From Anisakis pegreffii (lineage: Eukaryota; Nematoda; Chromadorea; Rhabditida; Anisakidae): a DNA stretch of 64,000 nt. Both the position numbers and the translations under genes were made by a program. Location: the NCBI GenBank assembly GCA_035041965.1, contig JAPYMA010000485.1, positions 1-64,000 of the forward strand, given 5' to 3'. Positions 12,407 to 24,723 of this stretch are shown piece after piece; position 1 is the stretch's first letter, and each line of letters opens with the position of its first letter. The notes below the pieces were generated by a model. The model did not search any database. It was not told the origin of the DNA and saw only the letters and a list, made by a program, of their open reading frames with translations.

Positions 12407-12477
12407 TGCGTCGGCCGGGAATCGAACCCGGGCCGCCCGCGTGGCAGGCGAGCATTCTACCACTGAACCACCGACGC
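12407..12477 (-). tRNA. tRNA-Gly (anticodon GCC)
   Basis: On the minus strand the 71-base sequence starts GCGTCGG and ends CCGACGC plus discriminator A, a perfect 7-bp acceptor stem. The A box is TGGTTCAGTGG and the B box GGTTCGATTCC. The anticodon loop is CTGCCAC, with GCC as anticodon. There is no intron. Five T residues follow directly (12405-12401), a normal Pol III terminator. The locus is absent from the matching place in copy B (near 25190), so it was gained by copy A or lost from B. A second copy of the trailer lies upstream at about 12538-12570. Confidence 0.97.
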
Positions 12478-12537
12478 GTTGATATGATGGGAATTTCTTG
12501 GATTTCTGGCGAAAAATAAAGCTATTGATGTGATTAC

Positions 12538-12572
12538 AAAAATGTACTCGTCTCACTCAAATATATGCGTCC
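12538..12572 (-). repeat. Relic of a second tRNA 3' end and trailer
   Basis: On the minus strand GACGCATATATTTGAGTGAG precedes the tRNA gene and closely matches the tRNA-Gly 3' end and trailer, GACGCATGTTTTTGAGTGAG, at 12412-12393. This suggests a tandem tRNA duplication in which the upstream gene body has been deleted. Confidence 0.5.
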
Positions 12573-13984
12573 TCAGTACTTCAATAGACATATTATGCAA
12601 ATTGAAACGCTCAATGAGATTTTGATTGTTTTAATCTCGACAAAAAAAAACAACTTTTTATGAGATGAAATCAAAAAAATGGAAGGATATAAAGCTGAAT
12701 ATCACACGAATTCTATAATGAAATGAATAATCTCCAATCAAAATACCGTGAACATTTTACCCATAAACTGCGTGATAGGTGATTTCGATTTAGCGACGGA
12801 GATAAATTCATGATCAGCGTTGTGAAGCAATTAATTGTTGGCATAGTTACGGATGATGGACGAAGGTTTTGATCAGATTTCATATTTTTCAGGATGGTAG
12901 ACAAATGTTTCGATTAGATTAGTCAAAAGAAGGAAGAATAAATCTTGAACAGAAAACTAATTTCAACTTTCAGAAGAAAACTTCGAAATTCTGCGATATG
13001 GAAAGTTTTTTAACGGATTGGGTGACATCAGAGTCAGTTCTTAATTAACGGTTTCATTCACAAATTTCATTAGAGAGTTCACTGCGTTCATCAAACGTCG
13101 ACGACAAAGTGTTAATTTCGAGAACAAAGAATTCTCCTAATTGAATTAGTGCAAAGTTTTACCGAACGATGTCTACCCACATTATTCCATTCAGCGCTTC
13201 TCAGACCAAACGAATAATGCATATCGTCAAAGTAACGACAATACTCAAGGAATATCAATCAATATCAAGTTATCATCTTATCAATAACTAGCAATAAAGC
13301 CTATATCACAGTATCTTCCAAATGAATCACTGAACATCAAACATGCTTATCTGCAATAAATTATTACTGAATCATCAGTACGACGTAAAAATACCTCAGT
13401 TCGCATCGACCACTAAAGCTTAAATCGAAAGTTTCAAGATCGAAGAAGTTCAATTCGAATTTCCGCCGTAAACATGAAGCCCACACCTATACCTGGGAAA
13501 TCTCTAGTTTTCTGGCTAGCTGTTAAAAAATTACGACGCTGTTTCAAAAATTCCCTTGCAGAGCTGTCAAAAGAAGATTTGCATGATTCATGAAGCTGAG
13601 CATAATGGCTCAACCTATTCGTTCAGTTCAAGGAAAATATCAGAACTAAAGCGACTATCATAACGTACCTCATATGTTGGCAATGATATGTTATGGCTCA
13701 ATTCTTTTACCGAGATTTTCAATGAGAGTTTCTCTGAACTTTCCTATTTTAGAGAACAATGATTAGAAATAGGTCCATCAAAAAGTTCACTTCAACGAAC
13801 TTATCTATTTTTAAACCATTGATTCAACTGACGGTAAAATACTATCAATAGAATTTCAGGATAAGCAATGGAGATGCGATAACATGCAATAAAATTTGAT
13901 TTCGGCTCCGTTACAAAATAAGGAGGAGTATTTTAGGGGAATATGAAATTAATGAAACCGAGGCAAATCTTTGATCAACGCCGA

Positions 13985-14105
13985 GCGAATAATAACACTC
14001 ACCGATAACTGTTAGGCGTACTGTCCGTTAGGCGAATGTCCGTTAGGCAATGTGTCTTTAGGCACACTGTCCTTAGGCAAGACCACTTTAGGCAAATTGT
14101 CCGGG
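13985..14105 (+). mobile_element. Solo end of TTAGGC-type foldback element
   Basis: A series of units beginning TTAGGC (GTTAGGCGTACTGTCC, GTTAGGCAATGTGTC, TTTAGGCACACTGTCC, CTTAGGCAAGACC, TTTAGGCAAATTGTCC) matches one arm of the full foldback elements. No partner arm lies nearby. Confidence 0.75.
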
Positions 14106-14824
14106 TATCCTTGAAATAGATTCATTCATTTGCACTCATCCAAAATTTAAAATCACCATGTCGAAATGTTAACAGCGACTTTCGAAACGTAATTATCAAG
14201 AACATTTTATGATAGTGGTAATGACTAGGGTTTGCATGGGTGTCGTCGTGTTGAGAGCCGCTACTAGCAACGAAACATCTGGATTGTAGAGCGGCGTTCG
14301 CAGTCGAAATCGGTCAAAGGATCGAAATTAGCTTGAAATAAGCTTGAGATGGAGCTCTTTATATGCTCTTTGATTATAGAGGAGAGTGACACTGGAGGCG
14401 TGTCTTTCAATAAAAAGGCCATTATGATGTATCTGTTATTCAGCAGAATTTTGTAGTGGCTGCGGAATTTTGTAGTGGCTTGGTTGACGAATTGTGGTAT
14501 CATTTTCATGAGCGTTTTCTGATTGTTTAGTACAGTGGGGAATATGCCCTTTCATAAATTCACGTAGTGATTAGGAATTGGGTGATTACTTGATGATAGT
14601 ATGGTTAGTTTGACATAACCAATTTGATGTTTGATCAATGCCCTAATTAGCATATAATGATTTGGTTTGATGTTTGCAGATATTAATTCATATATTCGAT
14701 TACATTTTGTAGCTGATTTGATATGTATTTGAATTGGTTTTAATATGAGTTCAGGTAACGAGCTTTTGTTCGCAGAGTTCGCGACATAAGTTCATCAATT
14801 TCATCAATTAAAAACAAACGTTAT

Positions 14825-15560
14825 TTGAATGTCAACCTCCTTGGTATTGAAAAATTCTATTGCCATGGAATGAAGAGGATTACTGGATCCCTGCTAGATG
14901 AAATGATGTGTTTTTACGAGATAAATTTTCATTTTATTGAATCTATTTCAACTTCCCAGGCTACTGAAATTCTCACTGAAAAAAAAATGGAAAAATTCAA
15001 AATCAATTCGAAAACTGATATCATTGCTATAGTAACAGATAGTGCCTCAGTTATGGTCAAATTTGGTAGAAACTTTGATGCTATTCATTATTTGGCAATT
15101 TGTGATCTTTATATCGTGGTCAAAGAAGAACTGAAGTAGGTGATGATTCCGATGGCGACAAGGAATTTGAAATTAGTGGAGATGAAGATGAATTCAAGGT
15201 GGACTTGGCCGAATAGGCACATCAATTTTTAGGAATGTCCCAACGATGCATTAGGCTTGTGAGGAAATACTGCTTCACGTTCCCGAGATCTCTGAAGAAC
15301 GATGAATTTATCGATGAAATGAATATTCGGTCAAGATTTGAATTTGGTAGGACGAGATGGATGCCTTTGAAAGTGATCTTGTTAAAAATTTGTAAAATGC
15401 TCTTGTGAGATTAAGGAGACTCCTGCTGCTCTAAAAATCTCATACGAGCTCACTGAGTAAGATCGGAATGAAACAATAGACTTAAGAAGCGAAAAATAAC
15501 ACGTGACCTTGATTATATTCTGGAGGGGACAGCTTACATTGGGTATACGATTGTGAAAAT
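14825..15560 (+). pseudogene. Decayed hAT-family transposase fragment
   Basis: An open stretch from 14825 to 15139 includes ATEILTEKKMEKFKINSKTD and VTDSASVMVKFGRN. The latter is the TDxAxxMxxFG-type motif around the second catalytic Asp of hAT transposases. Beyond 15139 the same protein can be followed only across frameshifts and stops: an acidic DEDEF-rich stretch, then a DLAE, HQ and FRNVPT-like segment near 15200-15260. No N-terminal BED zinc finger, C-terminal dimerisation domain, inverted repeats or 8-bp duplication were found. It lies between the two duplication copies. Confidence 0.7.
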
Positions 15561-17374
15561 ACAGATATTGTGAACTGGCAGTGAATTTATCCTTGAGTCT
15601 GTTCGGTGTGAAGAGCGAAAATTATGATGAATCTGAGTCCCCTCATTGATGAAAACTCAGTCGTCTCAAAATAGGAATGAACATGACATGTCTTCCTTAA
15701 AGAAAATAGAGTTGTTCTGAATTCCAAAATTTCATATGTTGTAAAGGAACTGGTGATGTGCACTGCAGAGTAATCTCCGAAATGAATGTGTATGAAATAT
15801 AAGATTTGTGTTTCACAATTGAAAGGTTTGCTTCCCGAAAGGGCTTGAAATAAAAGCACATAGAACCACCAGCCACAACATCGAAAATCTTTTCAAAAGG
15901 AGATTATCTGAATATCATCATACAGCAGCATATTTAGTACGTTCACAAACAGCAGCATTTTCTGTTTGCAATTGACAGCTGACGGATCTGGTTTCTAGCG
16001 AATCACCTCTGCGATTCACTTCAAAAATTGATTCAGGCAACCTCAATAATCCACAAAACTCAAACTGAATGGATTTTCGAGTAACGCGCAAAAGTGCAGG
16101 GCGACCAGTGGATAGCGAACGAGTCAATACCCGAAACACTTCTCGGCGCATTTGTATGAATGCAATGATTTGAACGGCCCTTAATACATATTGAACGCAT
16201 TCTCGAAAGTTTATTTACTTCGTTCTTCAATCGAATACAACTTCATCCAGACGGTCAATGCGATCACATGTGCGTGACGATGTGTTGTGATTTCAGATTG
16301 TTGCACGCCGTTGTACCGACCTGGACAACGGTAATCTTATTTTGCTTGGAACATCCAAAAAGTCTCAGCGTCGCATTTCGGTATGGTGAGAAACAGGCTA
16401 TCGTTGACAGTGCCAATACAATTGGTGAAACTTGATCGATAAGCGTCTGAAAGTCATTGAAGATATGTCATTCAAGAGGGAAATTCGTAATGTTTCTAAT
16501 CAGAAGTAGTGCTGGTGCAAAATTTAAAGAGAAAGTGTTCGTTTTTTGCGCAGAGCTGCATCCGAAGTAATCTTTTGCTCAAGAGACAATCGCAAAATAG
16601 ATTACTCGTAGAAGTGGTCACTGTTCGGTTTGATGAGGCCGTTTGATTTTGATCAATAGACCGAACTTATCTTGGCGTCCATTCAAATGCGAGTAGTGAA
16701 CACTGAGAACAGTCAATCAAAAATTTTGCTTGATTTGAGTACAAAAAGAGTTGGAACAGGAAAAAAATTCTATATGATACACTAGAAAGCAGCTGATTTC
16801 ACTGAAATTAATCTGGAAGATGCGTGCTAACATTCCATATCTGGATTTTTTCAAATATCGTCAGTATTCGCATTTGTTGAGATGAATTTCCATTTGAGGT
16901 CACGCCAATCAACATTGTTATGGCCATCACTGTAAACAATGTATTTACAATTGTTCGTATTTGTAAATATTGAACACGATCAATTTTTGGTCGTATTGAA
17001 TAGTCACAAACGTTTGACTTTTTGATTTTTGTTTTTTTCGATTTTTCAATTTTTATTCGTTGATTTTAAATGTTTGACACTGAATGGTTCCTGTATATGA
17101 GCTCTTCATGTTAATGGCACTGCCATATTTCCAACACTGACGGAATAAAACGGGATCGGATTAATGGAATTTCTTTTATTCTCGCTTTTCTATCATTAAT
17201 AAATGGACAAAATATTATCAGCATGGAACCAAACGCTCCAATTGATGCTAAAATGTGACTCTATTATATTCTTCCGCCATATTTTGTATATTAGTTGACA
17301 AGCCTGCATTCACCAGTGACACATCCGCGACACATGAGTGCTAATTGCGTTCGACGGTATATAGAGGAACATGA

Positions 17375-18240
17375 CCGGTCAATCTGCCTAAAGACATTTT
17401 GCCTAACGGACAGTTTGCCTAACGATAATTTATCTAATAGTAAGAGTAAAAATAATAAACAAAAACAGCAACAATAACGATAATAATGACAGCAATAATA
17501 GTAATGATGATAGTTTTATTGATATTATTGCTATTATTATTATAATTATCATTACTTGTCATCACCTTCATTGTTGCTACCTTTATCATTGTCACTGATG
17601 TTGTTGTTGTCATCACTGCTATTGTTGTCAATATTATGCTTATTATTATTACTATTTTTATTGTTTTTGCTGTTGCCATTACCATTTTTACTTTTTCGCA
17701 GAGTATTTTATTGCTACTTTTGTTGTTACTATGGGTGTTATTATTTAGCATACGTTGCTACTGTTAAAAACATAGCTATCATCAGCACTTTACCTGATTT
17801 AATGAATTCAAACATGAATAATTAATAATGAATATGATCTTTTATTGTTAGAGGAAATGTGTTGTATATATTCCAAACATAGTTCCTTGTAGGAGACTGC
17901 TGAAGCAAACTGTAAATGACCGGTGATAAGTATGAACTAGACGCGTTGTTTTGCTCTTGGTAACTTCATTGGTCAAAATTTGACTTTGATTAAAGCCATC
18001 AAAATCACCAACGTCGATATATAGAGGTGTTCCAATAATATCCACGAAATGAACTTCCCCAGTGTGTTCTGAACGGTTGCGTGTAACAATCCGACGCGCC
18101 CATTACGCAGCTCCATTAGGCAAACTATCCGTTAGGCAAATTGTCCGTTAGGCAAGCTGCTCGTTAGGCAAACTATCCGTTAGGCAATGTGTCTTTAGGC
18201 AAACTGTCCTTAGACGAAATGTCTTTAGGCAGATTGAGCG
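17375..18240 (+). mobile_element. TTAGGC-type foldback element, copy in duplicate B
   Basis: The left end is a few GCCTAACGGACAGTTTGCC-type units (17375-17440). The right end is a longer series of GTTAGGCAAATTGTCC-type units (18110-18240) in inverse orientation. Between them are an AAT-rich core (17440-17720) and a segment matching the 11.6-kb element. The insertion splits duplication copy B: sequence corresponding to about 6540-6560 of copy A resumes directly after it. Confidence 0.75.
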
Positions 18241-18888
18241 GATACCATAGAAGAGGTTGATCTCAGGAAGTGTTTAAATCGGATGCGTCCTTTAGAATGG
18301 CCGAACAATGCGAACACAACCGGCGGCAGTGGATTAGATTCAAACCTTACTTGAAACGGTGTTACATCTTGATTCATTTTTTATTGGAATGTATAAAATG
18401 CATGAATATGAATGACCTACACATGGATGGGATGTTGCAAAGATTCGATGAAACCGCATAAATGATCGTGTATATCAGCTGAGAGATTTCATTTGTACTT
18501 CGATTCGTAGGTTGGGAACGTCGTCGACTTATGTAGAAAGTGGTTACCGTCCAAATAGCCTTGAAACGATTTATCTCTTTTCAAATCAAGTATCTGGAGA
18601 GTGAGCGACTGCTCTTATTAGATTGCAACACTTTTGATAGCTGATAGTGAAATGGGATACAAGACGTTTCACCTCCTTCGTTTCGTCGTCGGCTATTTGT
18701 AACTGAATAATCACGGGAGAGGGTTTCTTAGAGAACGCTAGTTACCAGACTTGGATACTAATTATATATTCTCAGTCGTACCAATTTTTGATGAAGGCAA
18801 CAATAAAAATCTACTCGCACGCAGAATTCATTTAGAGAAGAAGGTGCTAGTTCTGTGCACCGGTTCAGCGTATGAAAACCTCAGCTTG

Positions 18889-20525
18889 TATTGTGCTGGG
18901 AGTCCCCGAGTATTGTGCGGGGAGTCCCCGAATTCAGGGTCTCCGTCCCCGAATCCCTGTCCCTGAACTTTTTGAAGCCGCGGCCATTTTCAGGGACTGT
19001 CCCCGTTCCCGAAATCTCCCCGATTCTCCCCGACTCCGATCTCTCCAGAATTGCCGGCGCTCCCCGAAATTTCGGGAGGTCTCCTCGAAATTCCTCGGAA
19101 AAAAAAACTAAATTTTCGAGAGGTACTGAAATGTTCATTAGTGCTGTCTTTGTTATGAGTCGCGACAAGGACTTTCTAGCGAATAGTGAAGTGCTGTGCA
19201 TTTTTGAGTACCAGTGATGCCCATCTTATAAATATATCACTTATGATGACCTAACGCAAGCAGCTCTCAGCTTACCCTCCAAAAAACTTTCTTTCCCCGA
19301 GAGAACCCTATAATTCGAAGTTGTGGTGAACAAACTCGGAAACGATTGGAGAGTAATTCACCGAAGTAGGCACTCTTATGAGTGAGTGAAAATTCAACGT
19401 GTTGCCCTTATTCCATTTCGATAGCTCAGTGATCGACATCGTATTTATCAAAGATAAAGGCAAAACGTTCGACTTCGTTAAAGTCGATGAAACAAATGTT
19501 CGCATGGCACTAACGACTATCCGATGCAGTTTTATTGTTAACATCGGTGCTGTTTCATTGCTATTTTTATCATTCTTTTCATTGTTAATATTTGAATAAA
19601 ATATTAGGTATAAAATTGCATCACACCTTCGCAGTTATCGCTTTGCTAGCCTTAAAGATAATTTATTTCAATGTTTTTCCATTAAAAATTATGGCACTCT
19701 TGTCATTGTGCTGACGAAACGTTATAAACGAGCGAAAATTTTCTAAGTCCGAAAGAGAGAGCTCTCTCATCTCACTTTTCTGTCTGCTTCCATTACAAAG
19801 ATCGCTTGTATCGCTCACCATATCCGTCTGATGGCTGAGAGAGTTTTTTTAATGGAGATGATGGAGAGACAGAGATAACGACAAATTGGAGGTAGTGTGT
19901 ACACTATCGAATGCGACAGAATTATCATTGATTACGTATACTCGAAAAGCATCATTCTATTGTTTCACGAATAAAATTTTGCCAGGCACCAGCATTATGT
20001 CCGATCTATGGTCGGCATATGGTGGTATCGAACATTTGTCACTGAAATACCATCATCAAACAGTGAACCACTCGAAACATTTCGTGGATCCCGACACTGG
20101 GGCATGTACAAACGAAGTGGAGTCGATGTGGCAAAAGTTCAAAATGAAGCACAAATCTAGGTTTGGCACTGATCGCGGGTTATTGGCGAGCTACGTGGAG
20201 GAGTTCGTTTGGAAAAAAAGAATTTGGAGGGGAAGACTGCTTGTACAACTTGTGGAAGTAGATCGCAGAAATGTACCCCATATAAAATGGAGCAAGAACA
20301 GTGGACCTTAAACCCAACGGCCCTCTTTAGGGCCACCAAAACCATAAACCATATGTCTCCAAGGTCCTGCTGGCTGTAGTTCCAAAGTCACATCTTCGGG
20401 GAATTTCGGTGAGTCAGGGACGGGAACGGGATTGTGTTTTCTCCGAAACTCCCCGTCCTCGAGTCCCCGTCCCTGATTCTCCCCGTTGCCGACTTTTTTT
20501 CCGTTCCCGTACAATATTAGCTTGA
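18889..20525 (+). mobile_element. DNA transposon of the GTGCGGGGA family, with IS1595-like transposase
   Basis: The left end has TATTGTGCTGGGAGTCCCC (18889) and a close repeat TATTGTGCGGGGAGTCCCC (18911). The right end, reverse complemented, reads TAATATTGTACGGGAACGG. The right inner region (20362-20420, CAAGGTCCTGCTGGCTGTAG and onward) matches 50600-50660 of the 49568-50795 element, so they are one family. Both ends are rich in CCCCGTCCCCGA. The element interrupts duplication copy B: sequence homologous to 7165 onward restarts at about 21120. It encloses the transposase remnant at 19886-20311. Confidence 0.6.
19886..20311 (+). pseudogene. IS1595/ISXO2-like transposase domain
   Basis: The 141-residue frame carries the core of the ISXO2-like (IS1595, eukaryotic Merlin) DDE domain: PGTSIMSDLWSAYGG with the second catalytic Asp, HHQTVNHSKHFVDPDTGA, and TNEVESMWQKFKMKHKSRFG with the last catalytic Glu, then FVWKKR. 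The first catalytic Asp and the N-terminal zinc-binding part are absent, so only the C-terminal half survives. It sits inside a GTGCGGGGA-family element and may be the source of that family's mobilising enzyme. A host copy of such a domain cannot be excluded, but no exons were seen around it. Confidence 0.7.
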
Positions 20526-21416
20526 GGGATCTTATGTTCTGGGGTGACGGTGAGCGGTTGGTTTGTCGATCGTTCTGTGCGATCGGCAAAATATTCGTCA
20601 TTGTTGCGATGGCTTAATGGATTGTTGTTGGTATTCGGCTGGATTTAATTATGCAAATTATCTATGGCAACAGGCGCTCGTTATTGGTTGGTTGTGGCGT
20701 GCTTGATATGCCGATTGCTATGGATCTACTCGGTTACATTAATCGTTTATTACTGATAACGAAAGATTACTGATTCACTACTGATGGCTGTTCCAAACAA
20801 CTACTCTGAACGATCGTTGGACAAGTGTTCAATCGATCAATCGGAATGTATTTTCGGGCTCTTTCTGAGTCCCTCTCCCTAGAAATAAATGGGCATATGG
20901 GAGAGTAGCCCAAAACCTCTGTACTTGCCAAATCAATAATTCAAGTTCGGATTTCATGAAGACAGATGATTCCAAACGCTATTATTGTTAGTTGCGCGGA
21001 AAGAAGAATGCCAAGGAAGGAAGAATGTGATATTAGTGATATTGGTAATAACAGAGAGGCATAAACTCGTAATGAGTTGGATTTGCTGATTAAATAAATA
21101 AATAAAAAATTAGCTTGTACTCAAGAGAAGCCTCAGCTTCAATTTGGCTAGCCGTCAGCCTAAACTCAGGCTAAGTCACAGCGTAAGCCAGGAATATGCT
21201 TCAGCTTAATACGCATCGTATGCCTATTGAAACATATGTCACCACATCTCATCTTGTTTGACGTCGTTTTCACCCGACGAAGAACAGCTGTGAATGGTTG
21301 TTTCCATCGAAGAATATATAGCAATCAATTTAGATTGATCTGTAGGGCAGAGATGGGCACGCTAAATGAAAACGATAGCGCGATATTCGTTGATCCGCTA
21401 TTCTAAAAACAGTAAA

Positions 21417-21463
21417 CGCTAAATTTTTGGCGATGATAGATTATCATCGCCAAAAAATTAGCG
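21417..21463. repeat. Inverted repeat, 22-bp arms
   Basis: CGCTAAATTTTTGGCGATGATA (21417-21438) pairs with 21442-21463 with one mismatch across a 3-base loop. It lies in a cluster (21355-21535) of AGCGATAGCG-like palindromes. A similar cluster occurs at 10585-10860. Probably the core of a small palindromic element. Confidence 0.7.
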
Positions 21464-23625
21464 AAGCGCCATCGCTGATCCGCTAATTAAGCAAAATCAG
21501 TCCGCTATCGCTACTGCTATTGCTATAGCTAGTTTGAAATTTTCTCTCAAAATTTGCAATTGCACCACTTATTTATATGGGAAAATTCTCATCGCGACAT
21601 TAAACAGTTCAAATTTTCTATTAAATCATTGAAAAGATAATCATTCCAACAATAAGCGCCAGTCAATAATCAAACAAGCTCCGAGAATGAGAGAATAACC
21701 AGATTACGACAGCAACATTCAAAGAGAAAAGCAGTCACTTATTAACAGCTCGCATCACGCTTTTTCATCATCTTTTAAGAACATCAACATGCTGAGCATT
21801 TCATCTGAAATTATGAATCGTTTGGATCTTATCGTATCGCCTAACTCGGTCCGTGAGATGAAAATTAACGATCATTACACCTATGCGCCGATAAGATGGT
21901 GAAATGAATCCACCAAACTACTATCCCATCTTATTGACCTGCTCAAATTCTGAGGCTTTGAAGAAAATAACTGCAGCCCAACTGACAAACCATTTTACAA
22001 TGAACGAGCTGTTTTCCCGTTTCCAATGTGCTTTTCTAAGGAGATCAATCACTGCGGTTTCATTTTGATCCTAGCAGATTGTATCCGTCATTTAAACTAC
22101 AGAGGCTACATCGACACTACATACCGAAATGAAACTCAAAATTACAAGCATACGGCATACGAGGTTGTTTGGTCAATTGAATCACAGACTCTCTTAGGAA
22201 CTGTTTTCAATCAATCCAAATTAGAATACAGTAGCAGAATAGCATGTTGTTGCCCATCTCTGCTGAAGGGTGACCATTTCAAGAAAGCTACACGTAATCT
22301 CCAAGCAGGAATCAGGAAGGAAATACGCCAAAATTGGCTGATGTAAAGACTAAGCGGCAACACATCCTAGCGCCAAAACGGCAGCGGTGAAACGTCTCGA
22401 TTCCGGTGAACTACTGTTCATTCCAGCAATTCTCTGAGCAAGAATACTTTTTAATATCCCATTCGAGTTCACGTTCGTCAACGGGATACTTTTGAGCGAA
22501 ATTCTAGCGGTTTCTGTGGTTTATCCTCTTCTGAAGATGTAATTATTACCGCTATTGTCACGGCGCATGTGAATAGCGGATTCAGAATGTATATTGTCAG
22601 CAGCACATATGATATGATATTATTCGAATAACGTTCATCCATTACTGCGTAGAATATTGCAAACGAGAAACAGAATGTATCGAAAACGACCAGGTATATT
22701 TTCCAACACCTTAAACTTCATGCGAGTGTATTGATCCCAGTAGTAGCAGTGAGCAATGTGTTTTATAGGCACTGTCAAGAATATCATTCAGTTTCCTACG
22801 TCGGAGAAAATTGCATAACCATGACAGACTACACGAACAGCAGTTCAGCATACTTGGAGAGCAGTTATTTATTGCCATATCAGTTTTTGATATCTCGATC
22901 TGGATGCATATTTTCATGTATTCTTCACTGCAGAGCTTCAGTGATCCATGGTTGCCGGAAACGCAGAGAGCTACCGAAAATGGATATTCGGCAGTTCAAA
23001 GCCTTCTCCCCAACAAAATAATTCGTCTTTAAATCAAAGATGTCCTCACGCCAACCTCAAATTGAAGAATTTCCTGTGTAGCACTGGAAATCTGCATGCG
23101 CAGAAGATGGACAGTAGGAGAACGACGGATAGAACTGGAAAGGTAATGTAATTAATTGAGACCGTAAACGCATATCCATACTGGTTAAACGTACTGAAAG
23201 TATGCAAATTATCATAGTAAACTCATTGATGAGGGAAGCGATAGTTTCCCTGGAAAAAGGCGATGATAAAAGTTTTTCCCAGTTGGAATTGTGAGAAAGC
23301 GTCGTGGTAACCAGTGAAAATTCCGAATCAGGTGAACTGAACTGTAAAGTTTGTTGTTATAATAACTGCAAAAGTGTTTTTGATATTATACGTTCAGGCG
23401 GGATGAATTTCATGAGGAGAATCTCGACATAATGACGGAATTCATTCCATCTCTAGTCATACGAGACACTGCTGTGTACTGATGACGTTGAGGTGAGAGT
23501 GGAGAAAGTCAATTGCAAACTTCCGAACTTTTTAATGGAATGTGTGTCAAGAATTTGAAAAAATGCGGATGATGAACTGCAGTATGAAGAAGTTGTTAAG
23601 AAATTCAGAAAAGATTAGTGCTGAC

Positions 23626-24723
23626 CTCAAAAAGGGTGATTTCCATCCGTAATACATTCCGTAATTTTGCACGAATGTCGTAAAAAATATGAATCTCACG
23701 GCTAATTTTTCCGCGAATATATTGAAATTATATAAATTCAACGCTGAATTCCTCAGTGATAGACGAACGGACAACAAATACAATATGTAGATGATCAGAA
23801 TTGTTGCAGTCGTTTCAGTCACAAGCTCGAAAACGTTAAACCAATTGGCGAAGAAGGCTGCTGAAATTACTGTTTAATAAGAGAACCCTTAAGCAATCTG
23901 TTGCAGAGGTCAACAATATTCATTTTAATCAATTACGTCGAGGACCCTCCGTGACTCGGTGCACTGCACATGCAATCATCTTTGGACAATTCAAGCAGCA
24001 TTCTTCTCGTATCTTTCCTAATCTAGAATTTCAGAGGCCTCAATGTTTTTGCTGGGAATACCTTGTCGATTCGTGCTCTGAACGAGTACATTGATGAATG
24101 ACTGACTGAATGTATCTCAATATTTCGTATTCTCCATTCAAAAAACCTATCGAAAGAAGCAATATAACAATATTTATAAACTGCTTCAACGGCTGCCTAG
24201 AAGACGATGCTATTAGCGATAGCGTCTAGCGAGTCAATCAGCCGAATCGGCTGAGCACCTTGCCTCGCAGCTCAACTGCTAACTTCATCCAGTGGCGTTG
24301 GTGAACCGTTAAGATGAGATTGAGACTGCAAGTTACCCGTAACGCATCATCAATGGTTCTGTTGCGTAGTTCCGAATCATGCCTCGACATTGTCTTCTAT
24401 TCACATCAATGCCAGCTGAATCTTTTTTAAAACATGGGTTCAACCGAAACTGGCAAGGCACACTTCAGTTCTCTTGTGCTTCATTGATCTCTTATATCCA
24501 TTGACCATGAACGTTTTCAACAACCTCGAACTCCTTCAACAAGTCCTTCGACCTTATGAAATATTTTCAGCGAAAAATTCCTAAAGTGAAGAAAAGAATT
24601 CTCACGGCATATTAATCCGTTGTCACCGTATGAGCATGGATATCTCACTAATTCTGCGTCCTCCAAAGACTGGAAGCTTGAATTTCTGGTCAGCAAAGAC
24701 TTCATGGATGTTGACATATTCAT
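23626..24723 (-). CDS. Serpentine-receptor-like gene B, first two exons (partial)
   Basis: Exon 1 (24723-24606) starts ATG and gives MNMSTSMKSLLTRNSSF then DAELVRYPCSYGDNGLIC, ending at the same C|GTGAGA donor as gene A. Exon 2 (23860-23626) follows TTTCAG and is 235 bases like its twin. It gives FFANWFNVFELV, a membrane segment ATILIIYILYLLSVRL, ALNLYNFNIFA and NYGMYYGWKSP. Replacements between A and B are mostly conservative and there are no exon-2 indels, so both were under selection as protein in this frame. In the frame read one base off, copy B has a stop, which argues against it. Assignment to an Sra/Srab/Sre-type receptor is inference; later exons unresolved. Confidence 0.45.

Larger units (their letters stand above)
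4950..14230 (+). repeat. Segmental tandem duplication, copy A
   Basis: This roughly 9.3-kb unit is collinear with 15830-28830. Paired landmarks are 5160-5560 with 16030-16440, 6582-7157 with 18303-18878, 7170-7330 with 21125-21275, 7500-9130 with 22390-24090, 11000-11580 with 24490-25075, 12690-13140 with 25190-25640, 13200-13980 with 27770-28690, and 14110-14220 with 28730-28830. Most pairs are diverged, but two tracts are almost identical. Copy-A-only insertions are the GGTCGGA palindromic element (about 9165-9315), most of 9440-10960 with the TTA microsatellite, the foldback element at 11590-12310, and the tRNA-Gly locus. Boundaries are approximate. Confidence 0.85.

Noticed and set aside
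18110..18240. Interstitial telomere array of TTAGGC
   Set aside because: The hexamer recurs at about 15-base, not 6-base, spacing and sits in an inverted arrangement at transposon ends.
19886..20311. Bacterial contamination suggested by an ISXO2-like transposase
   Set aside because: It sits inside a eukaryote-type element with relatives elsewhere in the window; this domain is common in animal DNA transposons.
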